Assembly (NCBI RefSeq): GCF_025961225.1 | Contig: NZ_JAOQNG010000009.1 | Span: 91,001 to 155,000 of the forward strand | Reading direction: 5' to 3' | Length of the DNA stretch: 64,000 nucleotides | From: Azospirillum canadense | Lineage (GTDB): Bacteria > Pseudomonadota > Alphaproteobacteria > Azospirillales > Azospirillaceae | Shown: piece after piece, positions 33,423-41,365 of the stretch | Layout: each line of letters begins with the position of its first letter | Position numbering within the stretch: position 1 is the stretch's first letter | Notes under the pieces: model-generated | The model's input: the letters and a program-made list of their open reading frames with translations, nothing else | Databases searched by the model: none | What the model was told of the DNA's origin: nothing | Position numbers and translations under genes: made by a program

Positions 33423-33469
33423 GGTACGTCTCCATTGTTTTGCGCCTTAGGGAAAGCGCGTTCGATGAA

Positions 33470-33481
33470 ATCGCATACGAT
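33470..33481 (-). promoter_or_regulatory. OhrR-type operator before ohr copy 2
   Basis: ATCGCATACGAT is a dyad of the same form as the three sites before ohr copy 1 and ohrR. It is followed by a half-site-like ATGCGAC at 33484-33490. It lies 48 bases upstream of the ohr start. Confidence 0.65.
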
Positions 33482-33537
33482 TCATGCGACCGGGTGATGG
33501 GCTTGGTTGGGTGCTGTGAAGGGGACTTGCGTCCATG

Positions 33538-33571
33538 CCACGCGAGGCGGGTTTCCGCCGGCCTCGCGTGG
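33538..33571 (-). terminator. strong hairpin after the SDR gene
   Basis: CCACGCGAGGC (33538-33548) and GCCTCGCGTGG (33561-33571) form an 11-bp perfect stem, starting 14 bases after the SDR stop on the minus strand. No long T run follows, but position and stem favour transcription termination. Confidence 0.55.
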
Positions 33572-33584
33572 CCGGGTCCGTTGA

Positions 33585-34334
33585 CTAGAGCTGCGTGAGG
33601 CCGCCATCGACGGCCAGCTCGACCCCCGTGATGTAGGACGCGTCGTCCGACGCCAGGAACGTCACCGCCTTGGCGATCTCCTCGGGCGTGCCGAAGCGCT
33701 TGGCCGGGATCCGCTGCATCAGGTGCTGCCCGAGTTCCTGCACGCTGGCCTCGGACAGGCCGAGCTTGCCGAAGAGCGGGGTTTCGACCACGCCGGGGCT
33801 GATGGCGTTGACCCGGATCTTCCGGGGCAGCAGTTCCGACGCCAGCGTCCGTGCGAAGTTCCGGAGCGCGGCCTTGCTGGCCGAGACCACCGACGTCCCG
33901 GCGACGCCCGCCTGGACGAACCAGGAGGTGGTGAAGACGATCGCGCCGCCCTCGCTGAGCAGCGGCAGGGCCTTCTGGACGGTGAAATAGGCGCCGCGGA
34001 AATTGGTGTTGATGATCTCATCGAACATGGCCTCGCTCGTGCCTTCGACGGGGGCGAGCTTGGCGGTGCCGGCGTTGGCGAACAGGACGTCGATCCGGCC
34101 ATGCCGGTCACGCACGGTCTGGAACAGGTCATCCAGGTCGGCGCTCTTGGTGACATCGGTCGGAACGACGAGCGCGTCCGGTCCCAGGACCTTTTCCGCC
34201 TCGGCGAGCGAGCTTGGATTCCGGCCCGTCACGACGACCTTCGCACCCTCCCGGGCAAACTCCTGTGCCGCGGCAAGACCGATGCCGCCGTTGCCGCCGG
34301 TGATAACCACGACCTTGTTCGTGAAACGGCCCAT
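33585..34334 (-). CDS. SDR-family protein lacking the catalytic Tyr
   Basis: A 249-residue short-chain dehydrogenase/reductase fold. GGNGGIG cofactor motif near 13-19, NAG at about 85, catalytic Ser in TTSWFV, and the Lys in SASKAAL are present. The Tyr expected two residues before that SASK (family YSASKAAL) is Val (VVSASKAAL), read from the codon GTC. That should abolish normal oxidoreductase activity. The C-terminal SYITGVELAVDGGLTQL is typical of the family. GGGGAGTCATGTC precedes the ATG at 34332-34334. Confidence 0.85.
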   Translation of the reverse strand: MGRFTNKVVVITGGNGGIGLAAAQEFAREGAKVVVTGRNPSSLAEAEKVLGPDALVVPTDVTKSADLDDLFQTVRDRHGRIDVLFANAGTAKLAPVEGTSEAMFDEIINTNFRGAYFTVQKALPLLSEGGAIVFTTSWFVQAGVAGTSVVSASKAALRNFARTLASELLPRKIRVNAISPGVVETPLFGKLGLSEASVQELGQHLMQRIPAKRFGTPEEIAKAVTFLASDDASYITGVELAVDGGLTQL

Positions 34335-35087
34335 GACATGACTCCCCAGTGAAGTGACGCGGCCAAAGGATGCCCGTTGCTGCGAGCGGTGCCGCGGCTG
34401 GTTGCAGCGAGATAACAAACAGTGATGCGTTCCTGATGGTCGCCGCGCGACCGTTGCGATGGGCTGTTGTCTCAAAGGAAACAGCGCCGAATACCAAAGC
34501 GTCGTAAAGGTAAGTGATCTGACGTACAGGGTGAGGTCCTTCAACGTGTGGTCCTGGAGGGAGGTGCCGCCTTGGTAGACGGCTCTTTCGCTCTCCAGTC
34601 CTGTGCGGAGTTCAGCCCTGGACGCTTGAGACCTCCTGTCTCGCCGACGCCCTCGAAGTAACCTCCTATCTACGAATTCAGAGGTTATCGGCCGCTGAAT
34701 AACCTGTCAACACGTTTTTATCAGGTTACTGTCGATTTTTGCGTCTCCCCTCCGCCGCGCGGCCGACCGGCTGGGAATGCGGCATCCCGAAGCTTTCCCT
34801 ACGCAGGAAGTCCATCTGCCAACGGAAAGCTTTGGTATCGACTCGATACGACGTAGGATCCTGTCGGCAGCTTGTGTTGATGCTGCTTCCGCGCGTTCCT
34901 CCTGATGCGCTCCTCCCGGACTAGGGTCGCTGTCGCCCCCGACGGTGGCCCGTCCTTTCCGTGGGCGATTCCGCCGAACGGAATGGCTTCTCGCGCAGGA
35001 GCCGACAGGCGCGCCTCGCGCGGAACGCCCGTATGGCGCACACCGCCAGCCGGTTGGAGGGCCAGCCGGTTGAACAGGAGAACTCCC
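34335..35087. other. long intergenic region with tandem dyads, no gene
   Basis: About 750 bases with no convincing gene. A possible 61-residue frame (34739-34924) starts with TTG and has no ribosome site. Two AGGTTA-based dyads lie at 34659-34728 and are listed separately. The rest should hold the two divergent promoters for the SDR genes at either side. Confidence 0.4.
34659..34728. promoter_or_regulatory. two equal-length TAACCT/AGGTTA dyads in tandem
   Basis: TAACCTC at 34659-34665 faces GAGGTTA at 34681-34687, and TAACCTG at 34700-34706 faces CAGGTTA at 34722-34728. Each dyad spans 29 bases and they repeat with a 41-base period. Such spacing suggests binding of two dimers on one side of the DNA. 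The target gene is not clear. Confidence 0.6.
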
Positions 35088-35807
35088 ATGGGCAGCGGCA
35101 GGAACGAACGGGCGATCGTCTTCGGCGTCGGGCCGGGCCTGGGCCTGGCGCTCGTGCGACGGCTCGCAGGCGAGGGCATGGCGGTCGCGATGGTGGCGCG
35201 CGATGTTGGTAAGCTGGAGCGCCTGCGCGACGCGGCGGGGCTTCAGGGCGTGACGGCCCATGCGTGCGACGTGTCGAAGGGGGACGAGGTCGCCGCCGTG
35301 TTCGGGGCCGCGTTCGACGCCATCGGCGCCGCGCCGGATCTCGTCGTGTTCAACGCCAGCACGTTCGAGCCGGCCGGCATCCTCGACATCGATCCCACCG
35401 CTTTCGAGCGGTGCTGGCGCATCGACTGCCTGGGCGGCTTCCATGTCGGCCAGCAGGCGGCTCGGCGCATGGTGCCGGAAGGGCGGGGCACGATCCTTTT
35501 CACCGGCGCGACGGCAAGCCTGCGCGGCAGCGCGCGCCTGGCCCAGTTCGCGGTCGCGAAATTCGGCCTCCGGGCGCTGGCCCAGTGCATGGCGCGGGAA
35601 TTGGGGCCGCAGGGCATCCACGTCGGCCATGTCGTGATCGACGGCCAGATCGCGACGCCCACCGCGCGCGAACGCCAGCCGGACCGCGATCCGGACACGA
35701 TGCTTGACCCCGACGCGCTGGCGGAGACCTATGTGCACCTTCACCGCCAACCGCGCACCGTCTGGACTCTGGAGCTCGACGTACGGCCGGCGGTGGAGAA
35801 ATTCTAA
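35088..35807 (+). CDS. SDR-family oxidoreductase
   Basis: A 239-residue SDR-like protein. The cofactor region reads GVGPGLGLALV, the Asn-Ala-Ser of the NNAG position reads FNAST, and the catalytic region has TGATASLRG and a FAVAKFGLRAL helix in which the usual Tyr is Phe. I recall a bacterial subgroup with Phe at that place, so this may be its normal state. AGGAGAACTCCC before the ATG at 35088 fixes the start. It converges with the CGNR regulator gene. Confidence 0.75.
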   Translation: MGSGRNERAIVFGVGPGLGLALVRRLAGEGMAVAMVARDVGKLERLRDAAGLQGVTAHACDVSKGDEVAAVFGAAFDAIGAAPDLVVFNASTFEPAGILDIDPTAFERCWRIDCLGGFHVGQQAARRMVPEGRGTILFTGATASLRGSARLAQFAVAKFGLRALAQCMARELGPQGIHVGHVVIDGQIATPTARERQPDRDPDTMLDPDALAETYVHLHRQPRTVWTLELDVRPAVEKF

Positions 35808-35908
35808 CCCATAGCAAAGAAACTGATGGGCCAAGTCTGGCGCCCGTATCCGGGGCGTCTCGCCGTGGCGAACGAGAGCTTCCAGCCGCTCACGTTCGGC
35901 GCGGGCCG

Positions 35909-36538
35909 CTAGACGGCCTTGGTGCGGGCGCGGTGCGCCGCAGCCTTTGCTCTGTTTCCGCAGACGGCCATGCTGCACCAACGGCGCTTGTGGGCCTTGG
36001 TCCGGTCCAGGAACATGAGCGTGCAGGTCGGCCCTTCGCAATTTCGCACCAAGCCGAGATCTTCTTCCGTCAGGAGCCTCGCGATGGACGAGGCGATCGG
36101 CTGCAGCGTTTGCTCGGCACTCGCCCACCGGTTCACGCGCTTCAACTGCAGGCCATGAGCGCCGTCGCCGGACTGGCCTGTGATGCGCGCAAAGCTGTTG
36201 TCCTCGGCCAGGACGTCATTCAGCGGCCCGAGGTCGCTCTCATGGACGTGGGGATGAGCATGCGCTGCAAGCGGCAGGACGATCTGGCGGAACCAGTCCC
36301 GAAGTCGGCGCGCCTGCCCGGCGGCGGCATCCAGGTCGTCGGCAGGCATCCCTTGGAGCCGAACCGCGTCTTCGGCGTCGATTGCGCCGGCCTTGAGCAG
36401 CCACAGGACGAAGCCGTGCCCGTCCCGCAGGCAGTCGGTCGAGGCATCGCGAGGATTCTCGATGCTGTTCAGGAAATCCATCGCAAGATGATCGCCAACC
36501 AGGACAGGATCCGGGTAACGGCCGACGTTCACGCTCAT
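35909..36538 (-). CDS. CGNR zinc-finger regulator (ABATE-type)
   Basis: A 209-residue protein. The N-terminal ABATE-like domain contains DHLAMDFLNSIENP near residue 18-31. The C-terminal CGNR zinc finger is complete: CEGPTC, then KRRWCSMAVCGNRAKAAAHR. Such proteins are probable stress-related transcription factors. The chosen ATG (36536-36538) matches the common start; a TTG 16 codons upstream is possible. It converges with the SDR gene at 35088-35807, which it may regulate, though nothing in the sequence shows this. Confidence 0.8.
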   Translation of the reverse strand: MSVNVGRYPDPVLVGDHLAMDFLNSIENPRDASTDCLRDGHGFVLWLLKAGAIDAEDAVRLQGMPADDLDAAAGQARRLRDWFRQIVLPLAAHAHPHVHESDLGPLNDVLAEDNSFARITGQSGDGAHGLQLKRVNRWASAEQTLQPIASSIARLLTEEDLGLVRNCEGPTCTLMFLDRTKAHKRRWCSMAVCGNRAKAAAHRARTKAV

Positions 36539-36637
36539 CAGATGCCTACGACTTTGGATGGAAAGCTGTTCGTTGTGCAACGACAATTTCGACGTCCGGC
36601 AGGCGTCAACTACGATGGCCTGTCCGGTCGGGGCTGA

Positions 36638-37246
36638 TCACTCGTAGCGCATCAGTGCAGCGCGTCGTTTCGCGGCATGCACAGCGGAGCGGACAGCACG
36701 ATCGGTTTTCGCGAGGTCGAATTTTTCGGGATGGAACGCACGTCCGGCCCAGCGTCTCATATCGGCATGTTCGGGGTGGCTCGGGTCGTGAAAAGCTTCC
36801 AGGAAATCGGCGTAGCCGTAGACACCCCCGACATCTTCCGGTGGCCGTGAGCGCGCACCATCAATGCAGGCGGGGTATTTGCGATCGGTCTCGGGCAGCC
36901 GCAACGTTTCGGCCTCGATGCGGTGATGCCAATCGTCGCCGAAGTCATAGAGGTAGATGAACGGCGGCGGATTGGGCAGGAAGTCGAGCAGGCGCACATC
37001 GTCCTCCGGCAGAGCCTGGGCGTCGTCATCGAAGGCATCCGCGTTGAGCATGTCGGGAGCGCCAAAGCGCAGGCCGCCGATCTCGAACTGATGCAGGTGG
37101 TAGTCCAGCCACCCGAACGCGGCTTGGATGATGTGGTGCAACTCGCCCAGCGTGGTCCGCCGCGGCACCAGCAGCCGCCGCCAGACCGGCGGCTCGATGT
37201 CCAGGATCGTGATCTTCAGCTGGGCGATGGTCGGGGGCTCGAACAT
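36638..37246 (-). CDS. plasmid pRiA4b ORF-3-like protein
   Basis: A 202-residue protein of the pRiA4b ORF-3/MM3350-like family. Core motifs are visible: PPVWRRLLVP near the start, LHHIIQAAFGWLDYHLHQFEI, then YLYDFGDDWHHRIE and GARSRPPEDVGG. The family is of unknown function and often found on plasmids or beside mobile elements, as here, next to IS21. Its promoter may have been displaced because the IS21 begins only about 15-20 bases upstream of the start. Confidence 0.8.
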   Translation of the reverse strand: MFEPPTIAQLKITILDIEPPVWRRLLVPRRTTLGELHHIIQAAFGWLDYHLHQFEIGGLRFGAPDMLNADAFDDDAQALPEDDVRLLDFLPNPPPFIYLYDFGDDWHHRIEAETLRLPETDRKYPACIDGARSRPPEDVGGVYGYADFLEAFHDPSHPEHADMRRWAGRAFHPEKFDLAKTDRAVRSAVHAAKRRAALMRYE

Positions 37247-37302
37247 GCCCGCCATCATGCCGGCATGCGCGCCCGGCGACAATTACGCCGTTGCGGCGTC
37301 AA

Positions 37303-38079
37303 TTACCCCTCGGGACTCATCGCGCTCTGGGCCGCGGCCATAGCGGAGCGCCGGCGATAACTTTCCGTGTTCAGCTCCAGGATGATGGCGTGGTGCACCA
37401 GCCGGTCAATCGCGGCTACGGTCATCGCGGGATCGGGAAAGATCGCGTTCCAGGCGCTGAAGGGCTGGTTACAGGTCAAGATCAAGCTGCGCCGCTCGTA
37501 GCGTTCGGCAATCAATTCAAACAGCACCGCCGTTTCCGCTTGGTCCTTACGGACGTAGCCGAGGTCATCGAGGATCAGGCCGTCGAAGCGGTCGAGCCGG
37601 CTGAGCAGGCCGGGCAAGGCCAGATCACGCCGCGCGGCCTGGAGCTTTTGCACAAGGTCGGTGGTGCGGGTGAACAGGACGCGCCGTCCGCCTTCGATGA
37701 GCGCCGTGCCAATGGCGGACGCGATATGCGTCTTGCCGACGCCGCTGGGGCCGAAGATCAGCACATTGGCGCCACGCTCGATCCAGCCGTCGCCATGCCC
37801 CAACGCCTCGACATGCGGTTTGCGGAGGGTCGGCACGGCGGCGAAGTCGAAGGTGGCCAGCGTCTTGCCCTCCGGCAGGTCCGACTCGGCCATGTGGCGG
37901 GCGATGCGCCGCTCGGTGCGCTCAGCCAATTCGTGCTCGCACAGAACGGCCAGAAAACGGGCGGCGCCCCAGCCTTCCCGATCCGCCCGCTCGGCGAAGC
38001 CCGGCCATAAGCGGCTGATCGTCGGCAGGCGCAGAGACGAGAGCATCACCGGCAGCTTGGTGGCGTCGATGTCGGTCAT
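37303..38079 (-). CDS. istB: IS21-family helper ATPase IstB
   Basis: A 258-residue AAA+ ATPase of the DnaC/IstB type. Walker A reads FGPSGVGKTHIA (about 95-106) and Walker B reads GLILDDLGY (about 156-164). Near the end, NQPFSAWNAIFPD is a family hallmark. It assembles with IstA to choose target DNA. The reading frame is intact. It overlaps istA by ATGA. Confidence 0.93.
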   Translation of the reverse strand: MTDIDATKLPVMLSSLRLPTISRLWPGFAERADREGWGAARFLAVLCEHELAERTERRIARHMAESDLPEGKTLATFDFAAVPTLRKPHVEALGHGDGWIERGANVLIFGPSGVGKTHIASAIGTALIEGGRRVLFTRTTDLVQKLQAARRDLALPGLLSRLDRFDGLILDDLGYVRKDQAETAVLFELIAERYERRSLILTCNQPFSAWNAIFPDPAMTVAAIDRLVHHAIILELNTESYRRRSAMAAAQSAMSPEG

Positions 38080-39602
38080 GTCGGCTCCGGATCGGGGGTG
38101 GGAGGCGCCGGCCGCAGGAGACGGTCGTATCCCGCCAAGTCGGGCAGCGGCACGGCGATCAGCGGGATCGCCGCCGGCTGGGGTGGGGCTACGGCGGCCC
38201 GGGCGGTTTCAAGGTCGGGCAATTCGCCGCGGTCGAGCACGGCATCGAGATGGTCGGCCAGAGCGGCCTCACAAGCGCCGGTGGCGGCCAGGTGCAGCAG
38301 GCCGACATAGACGCGACAGGCCTTGCGATCGTCGAGGCCGTCGTCGAGGACCTCCCAGGCGCGACGAAAGGCGGGGCGTGGGAAGAGCTCCTCGCGGAAC
38401 ACCGAACGGCGGAACGCCTGCGGCTTGCGCACCAGTGAAGCGGCCAAGTGGCGGTAATCGACGACGCGATCGCGCCGCTTGCCTTTGGGATGCTTGCGGG
38501 GGAGCGTCAGCACCTGGGTGGTGCCCAGCCAGCAGACGAGCCGATCATCGTAGATATGCACCTTGAGCCGGCATCCCACGAGCCGGGATGGCACGGTGTA
38601 GAGCACCTTGCGCACGGAAATGGAGCCGGTCCGGACCACGGTGACGGTGGTGGTGGAGAAATCGGTGGTGCGGTGTCGGGGCAGCGGCTTCAGCTCCGGC
38701 AGCTCGACCTCCAGGGCCTTGCGCCGGCGGGCATTCTTGCGGGCGACGGTGTCCTGCAGAAAAGCCTGGTAGGCGGCCAGATCGGAGAAATCGCGCGAGC
38801 CGCGCAGGTCGAGAGCCTCGCGCAGTGCCGTTTTGAGATGGCCATGCGCCGCTTCGACACTGCCGTTCTCGTGGGCGACGCCGCAGTTGTTGCGGGTCGG
38901 GGCCATGGCGTAATGGCGGCAGAAGGCTGCGTAATCGGCAGCCTCATCGTCTTCGCTGGCGAGATTGCGGTAGGCGGCGGACAGCCGGTCGGTGCGGTGG
39001 GTGTGGGGCACGCCACCGAGCTGCCAAAGCGCCTCCTGGAGCCCCTCGGTGAGCGCCGTGAAGCTCTCGCCACCCTGGACGACCTTGACGAACTCCCAGC
39101 CGCTGTAGGCCAGCCAGAAATGATAGAGGAGGTGATCGAAAGGAGCGCCGTCGATGGTGACGCCGAGGCTGGCGGCCTCGGTGAAATCGGAGAGGGCCTG
39201 ATGCCCAGGCGGGTGCTCCTGGCGGAAAATCAATTCCCGCTCCGGGCCTTCCGTCGCCCGCCACCGAGCGACCCGTCGCTGCAGGGACCGCAGCAGGCGG
39301 TCCGGGTAGGCGCTGGGATGGCGCCGCTGGAGTTCCTCCAGCAGCGTCGTCGCCCGGATGTGCGGCACGGATCGCAAAACGGGGACCAGCTCTTCCTCCC
39401 AGACGCCAGTGAAGGGGTCATCCCGCGTGCGCCAGGTTCGTTCACACGACCGTTGGCTGGGCAGAACCGGGTCAGTGTCGATCCGCCGCGCCGTTCGTTC
39501 GCTGAACCCGGCCTTTGCTGCGGCCCCGACTTGGGTCTGTCCTCGCCTGCGCTCGTCCATGTACCGCCTGACCTGCCGGTCGGTGATCCGTGCTCCCGTC
39601 AT
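38076..39602 (-). CDS. istA: IS21-family transposase IstA
   Basis: A 508-residue transposase. An N-terminal helix-turn-helix (ITDRQVRRYMDERRRGQTQV onward) leads into an rve/DDE integrase core (Asp in SDFTEAASLGV, Asp in THRTDRLSA, Glu in ENGSVEAAHGHLK). The C-terminal part is basic. The frame is intact. The ATG (39600-39602) is inside a 44-bp palindrome that would fold its ribosome site in any read-through transcript. An upstream ATG at 39650 exists but lies beyond the palindrome. Confidence 0.88.
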   Translation of the reverse strand: MTGARITDRQVRRYMDERRRGQTQVGAAAKAGFSERTARRIDTDPVLPSQRSCERTWRTRDDPFTGVWEEELVPVLRSVPHIRATTLLEELQRRHPSAYPDRLLRSLQRRVARWRATEGPERELIFRQEHPPGHQALSDFTEAASLGVTIDGAPFDHLLYHFWLAYSGWEFVKVVQGGESFTALTEGLQEALWQLGGVPHTHRTDRLSAAYRNLASEDDEAADYAAFCRHYAMAPTRNNCGVAHENGSVEAAHGHLKTALREALDLRGSRDFSDLAAYQAFLQDTVARKNARRRKALEVELPELKPLPRHRTTDFSTTTVTVVRTGSISVRKVLYTVPSRLVGCRLKVHIYDDRLVCWLGTTQVLTLPRKHPKGKRRDRVVDYRHLAASLVRKPQAFRRSVFREELFPRPAFRRAWEVLDDGLDDRKACRVYVGLLHLAATGACEAALADHLDAVLDRGELPDLETARAAVAPPQPAAIPLIAVPLPDLAGYDRLLRPAPPTPDPEPT

Positions 39603-39640
39603 CAGCCTGTCCCCGCAATTGCGGGGACAGGCTGATGACG
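39597..39640. repeat. 44-bp perfect palindrome over the istA start
   Basis: The 22-bp arms meet at 39618/39619 with no loop and pair without a single mismatch. The core is CCCCGCAATTGCGGGG. On the istA strand, the start codon and the GGGGACAGG before it both lie in the 3' arm. Confidence 0.9.
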
Positions 39641-39764
39641 CAACCGTCAACCGGCCATTCCAATCGTCGTTAGGCGGTCAGTGTAATTGGCGCTGTGCAG
39701 TTCGTAACCGCTAAAGTATATGTTTGTGGGTTATCTTTCAAGAGAGGCCGTCGGCCGACCGCAC

Positions 39765-40608
39765 GGTTCTGTTGCAGGGTTTGCCACGCAGGCCAGATCG
39801 GGTAGAACCCTGGCCGGTTCGGCAGCTGGAGTGACGGGGTGATGCGGTCGAAGAGGAACCCGTTCAAAGGACGGCAATTCACGTCCAACGTCATCTTGTG
39901 GGCGGTGCGCTGGTCCCTGCAGTTCCCAATCAGCTACCGCGATCTCGAGTGCATGCTGGCCGACCGCGGCGTTTCGGTCGACCACACCATGCTCTACCGC
40001 TGGATCCAGGCCTACGCCCCGGAACTGGACCGGCGCCTCCGCCCGCACCTGCGGATGACGACCGGCTCGTGGCGGGTCGACGAGACGTATGTCAAGGTGA
40101 AGGGGCGGTGGGTGTATCTGTACCGTGCCGTCGATGGGCGCGGACAGGCCATCGATTTCCTGCTCAGCGCCAAGCGTGATGACGCGGCCGCGCGGCGCTT
40201 CTTCCGCAAAGCCCTGAGGCAGGCCCACACAGTCAACCCGCGCACCATCACCGTCGGCAAGAACGCTGCCTATCCGAGCGCGACCATGGCGATGAAGAAG
40301 GACGGCGAGCTGTGGCGCTTCGCCAAGCTCCGTCAAGTGAAGTATCTTAACAATATTGTTGAACAAGATCACCGGCGCATCAAGCGGCTGGTTCGGTCGG
40401 GGCTCGGGTTTCAGGGCTTCCACATGCCGCGTCGGACGATCACCGGCTACGAAATCATGGCGATGGTGCGCAAAGGACAAGTCGCCGCCATTCCCGCCAA
40501 CGACATGCCCGCCCAGGCGACCTTCATCGCCGGTCTGTTCGGTGTTGCCGGCTGACGACACGGACGCCGCGGCTCTCCGCACCAACCGTCAAACTTTGCA
40601 ACGGAACC
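39765..40608. mobile_element. IS6-family element 2
   Basis: Left end GGTTCTGTTGCAGGGTTT (39765-39782) and right end complement GGTTCCGTTGCAAAGTTT (40591-40608) form 18-bp inverted repeats with three mismatches. The flanking 8-mers differ, so no target duplication remains. Its right border cuts the DUF190 remnant at codon 26 or so. Confidence 0.8.
39842..40555 (+). CDS. IS6-family transposase, second catalytic Asp replaced
   Basis: A 237-residue IS6/IS26-group transposase of normal length. The first Asp is in WRVDETYVKVKG and the Glu in NNIVEQDHRRIKR. The second Asp, expected in the family as TVDKNAAYP, is Gly here (ITVGKNAAYPSA, codon GGC), one transition away from Asp. The protein probably cannot catalyse transposition. 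ATG 39842 follows a GTG start candidate at 39839; GGAG lies about 10 bases upstream. Confidence 0.85.
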   Translation: MRSKRNPFKGRQFTSNVILWAVRWSLQFPISYRDLECMLADRGVSVDHTMLYRWIQAYAPELDRRLRPHLRMTTGSWRVDETYVKVKGRWVYLYRAVDGRGQAIDFLLSAKRDDAAARRFFRKALRQAHTVNPRTITVGKNAAYPSATMAMKKDGELWRFAKLRQVKYLNNIVEQDHRRIKRLVRSGLGFQGFHMPRRTITGYEIMAMVRKGQVAAIPANDMPAQATFIAGLFGVAG

Positions 40609-40687
40609 CGTAGAAGGGCTTTCCGCCGCAGATGTCCTGCTCGCTGGTGTGGACGCGCAGCAGCACGGCCTCGGTTGAGGCCGCATG
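40609..40687 (-). pseudogene. DUF190-family gene, N-terminal stump cut by IS6
   Basis: About 26 codons following crcB read STEAVLLRVHTSEQD then GGKPFYGF, which matches the start of the DUF190 protein at 41366-41725 (NAVLLRIFIGEDDR, GKPLYE). The match ends exactly at the IS6 border. No ATG is in frame, only CTG or ATT near the expected start. The rest of the gene is not on the other side of the IS. Confidence 0.7.
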
Positions 40688-40689
40688 AA

Positions 40690-41091
40690 TCAGGCTCCTT
40701 TCAGCTGATTGAGGCTGGCCGCGGCCATGTGCCCGAGCCAGACCGCGATCATGCAGAGCACGACCGACAGCACGACGTTCCACCCGGCCTGGAGCCACTC
40801 GCCGTCCTGCATCAGGCTGAGCGTCTGGAGGGAGAAGGACGAGAAGGTCGTGTAGCCCCCACAGATGCCGACCATCACGAAGGTACGTGCGTCCGAGGAA
40901 ACGAAGAGGCGACCATCTGGGCCGGTCAGCGTGGCCGTGAAGCCGATGACAAACGAGCCAACGATGTTCACCACCAGGGTGCCCCAGGGGAACGTTGGCC
41001 CGAGGGCGTTGGCGACGAAGCCGGAGCACCAGAAGCGAGCAACGCTGCCGATGGCGCCGCCAAGGGCAACCAGTGAGTAGGTCAGGAACAT
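40690..41091 (-). CDS. crcB: fluoride channel CrcB/Fluc
   Basis: A 133-residue four-span membrane protein. It has the family motifs GGAIGSVARFW near the start, TLVVNIVGSFVIGF, and GICGGYTTFSSFS, which forms the Phe-lined pore. Fluc dimers expel fluoride. A fluoride riboswitch lies about 170-225 bases upstream on the same strand and should turn the gene on. The DUF190 gene upstream and the DUF190 stump downstream are usual companions of crcB. Confidence 0.93.
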   Translation of the reverse strand: MFLTYSLVALGGAIGSVARFWCSGFVANALGPTFPWGTLVVNIVGSFVIGFTATLTGPDGRLFVSSDARTFVMVGICGGYTTFSSFSLQTLSLMQDGEWLQAGWNVVLSVVLCMIAVWLGHMAAASLNQLKGA

Positions 41092-41261
41092 TGTTCTTCT
41101 CGGACGAAACGGAGGATGGTGGGTGGGAGGACTCTGCCGCCGACGATGAGACGGATGGGCCGGTGTCCAATGCGCAACCAAGCGACGTCTCCTCGTGAGT
41201 GGACGCATGGACGCGGGAAGAGCCGGAACAGCGGGGCTCAGGCAGTCTCCTACCGCGGACA

Positions 41262-41316
41262 TGCGCAGCAGGAGTCATCGGCCCTCGCGGGCGGTTTCGG
41301 GGGACCCCATCCCCAT
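41262..41316 (-). ncRNA. fluoride riboswitch (crcB motif)
   Basis: On the minus strand the RNA reads GGGGATGGGGTCCCC (pairing stem P1 with conserved GAUGG), then AAACCGCCC, a GCGA loop, GGGC and the conserved CGATGACTCCTG. This order matches the crcB motif. The CTCCT is followed by a complementary GGTAGGAGA about 12 bases further on, which could act as the expression platform. It precedes crcB by about 170 bases and follows the DUF190 gene stop by about 50. Confidence 0.85.
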
Positions 41317-41365
41317 CGCCAAGCAGGGTACCCGGCTCCGCCTGGAAATCAACCGCTCGCTGGCC

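Larger units (their letters stand above)
37262..39700. mobile_element. IS21-family element
   Basis: The interval holds istA and istB in the usual order with an ATGA overlap. Both ends carry repeats sharing the core CAATTAC: GACAATTACGCCG and GTCAATTACCCC on the left, and the complement of GTGTAATTGGCGC on the right (about 39680-39693). Exact borders and target duplication could not be fixed. The element lies between the pRiA4b gene and an IS6 element. Confidence 0.7.

Noticed and set aside
34739..34924. A 61-residue frame in the 750-bp gap
   Set aside because: Starts with TTG, lacks a ribosome site and shows no recognisable sequence.
35826..35912. A 28-codon frame after the SDR gene
   Set aside because: No ribosome site and it converges into the CGNR gene end; likely chance.
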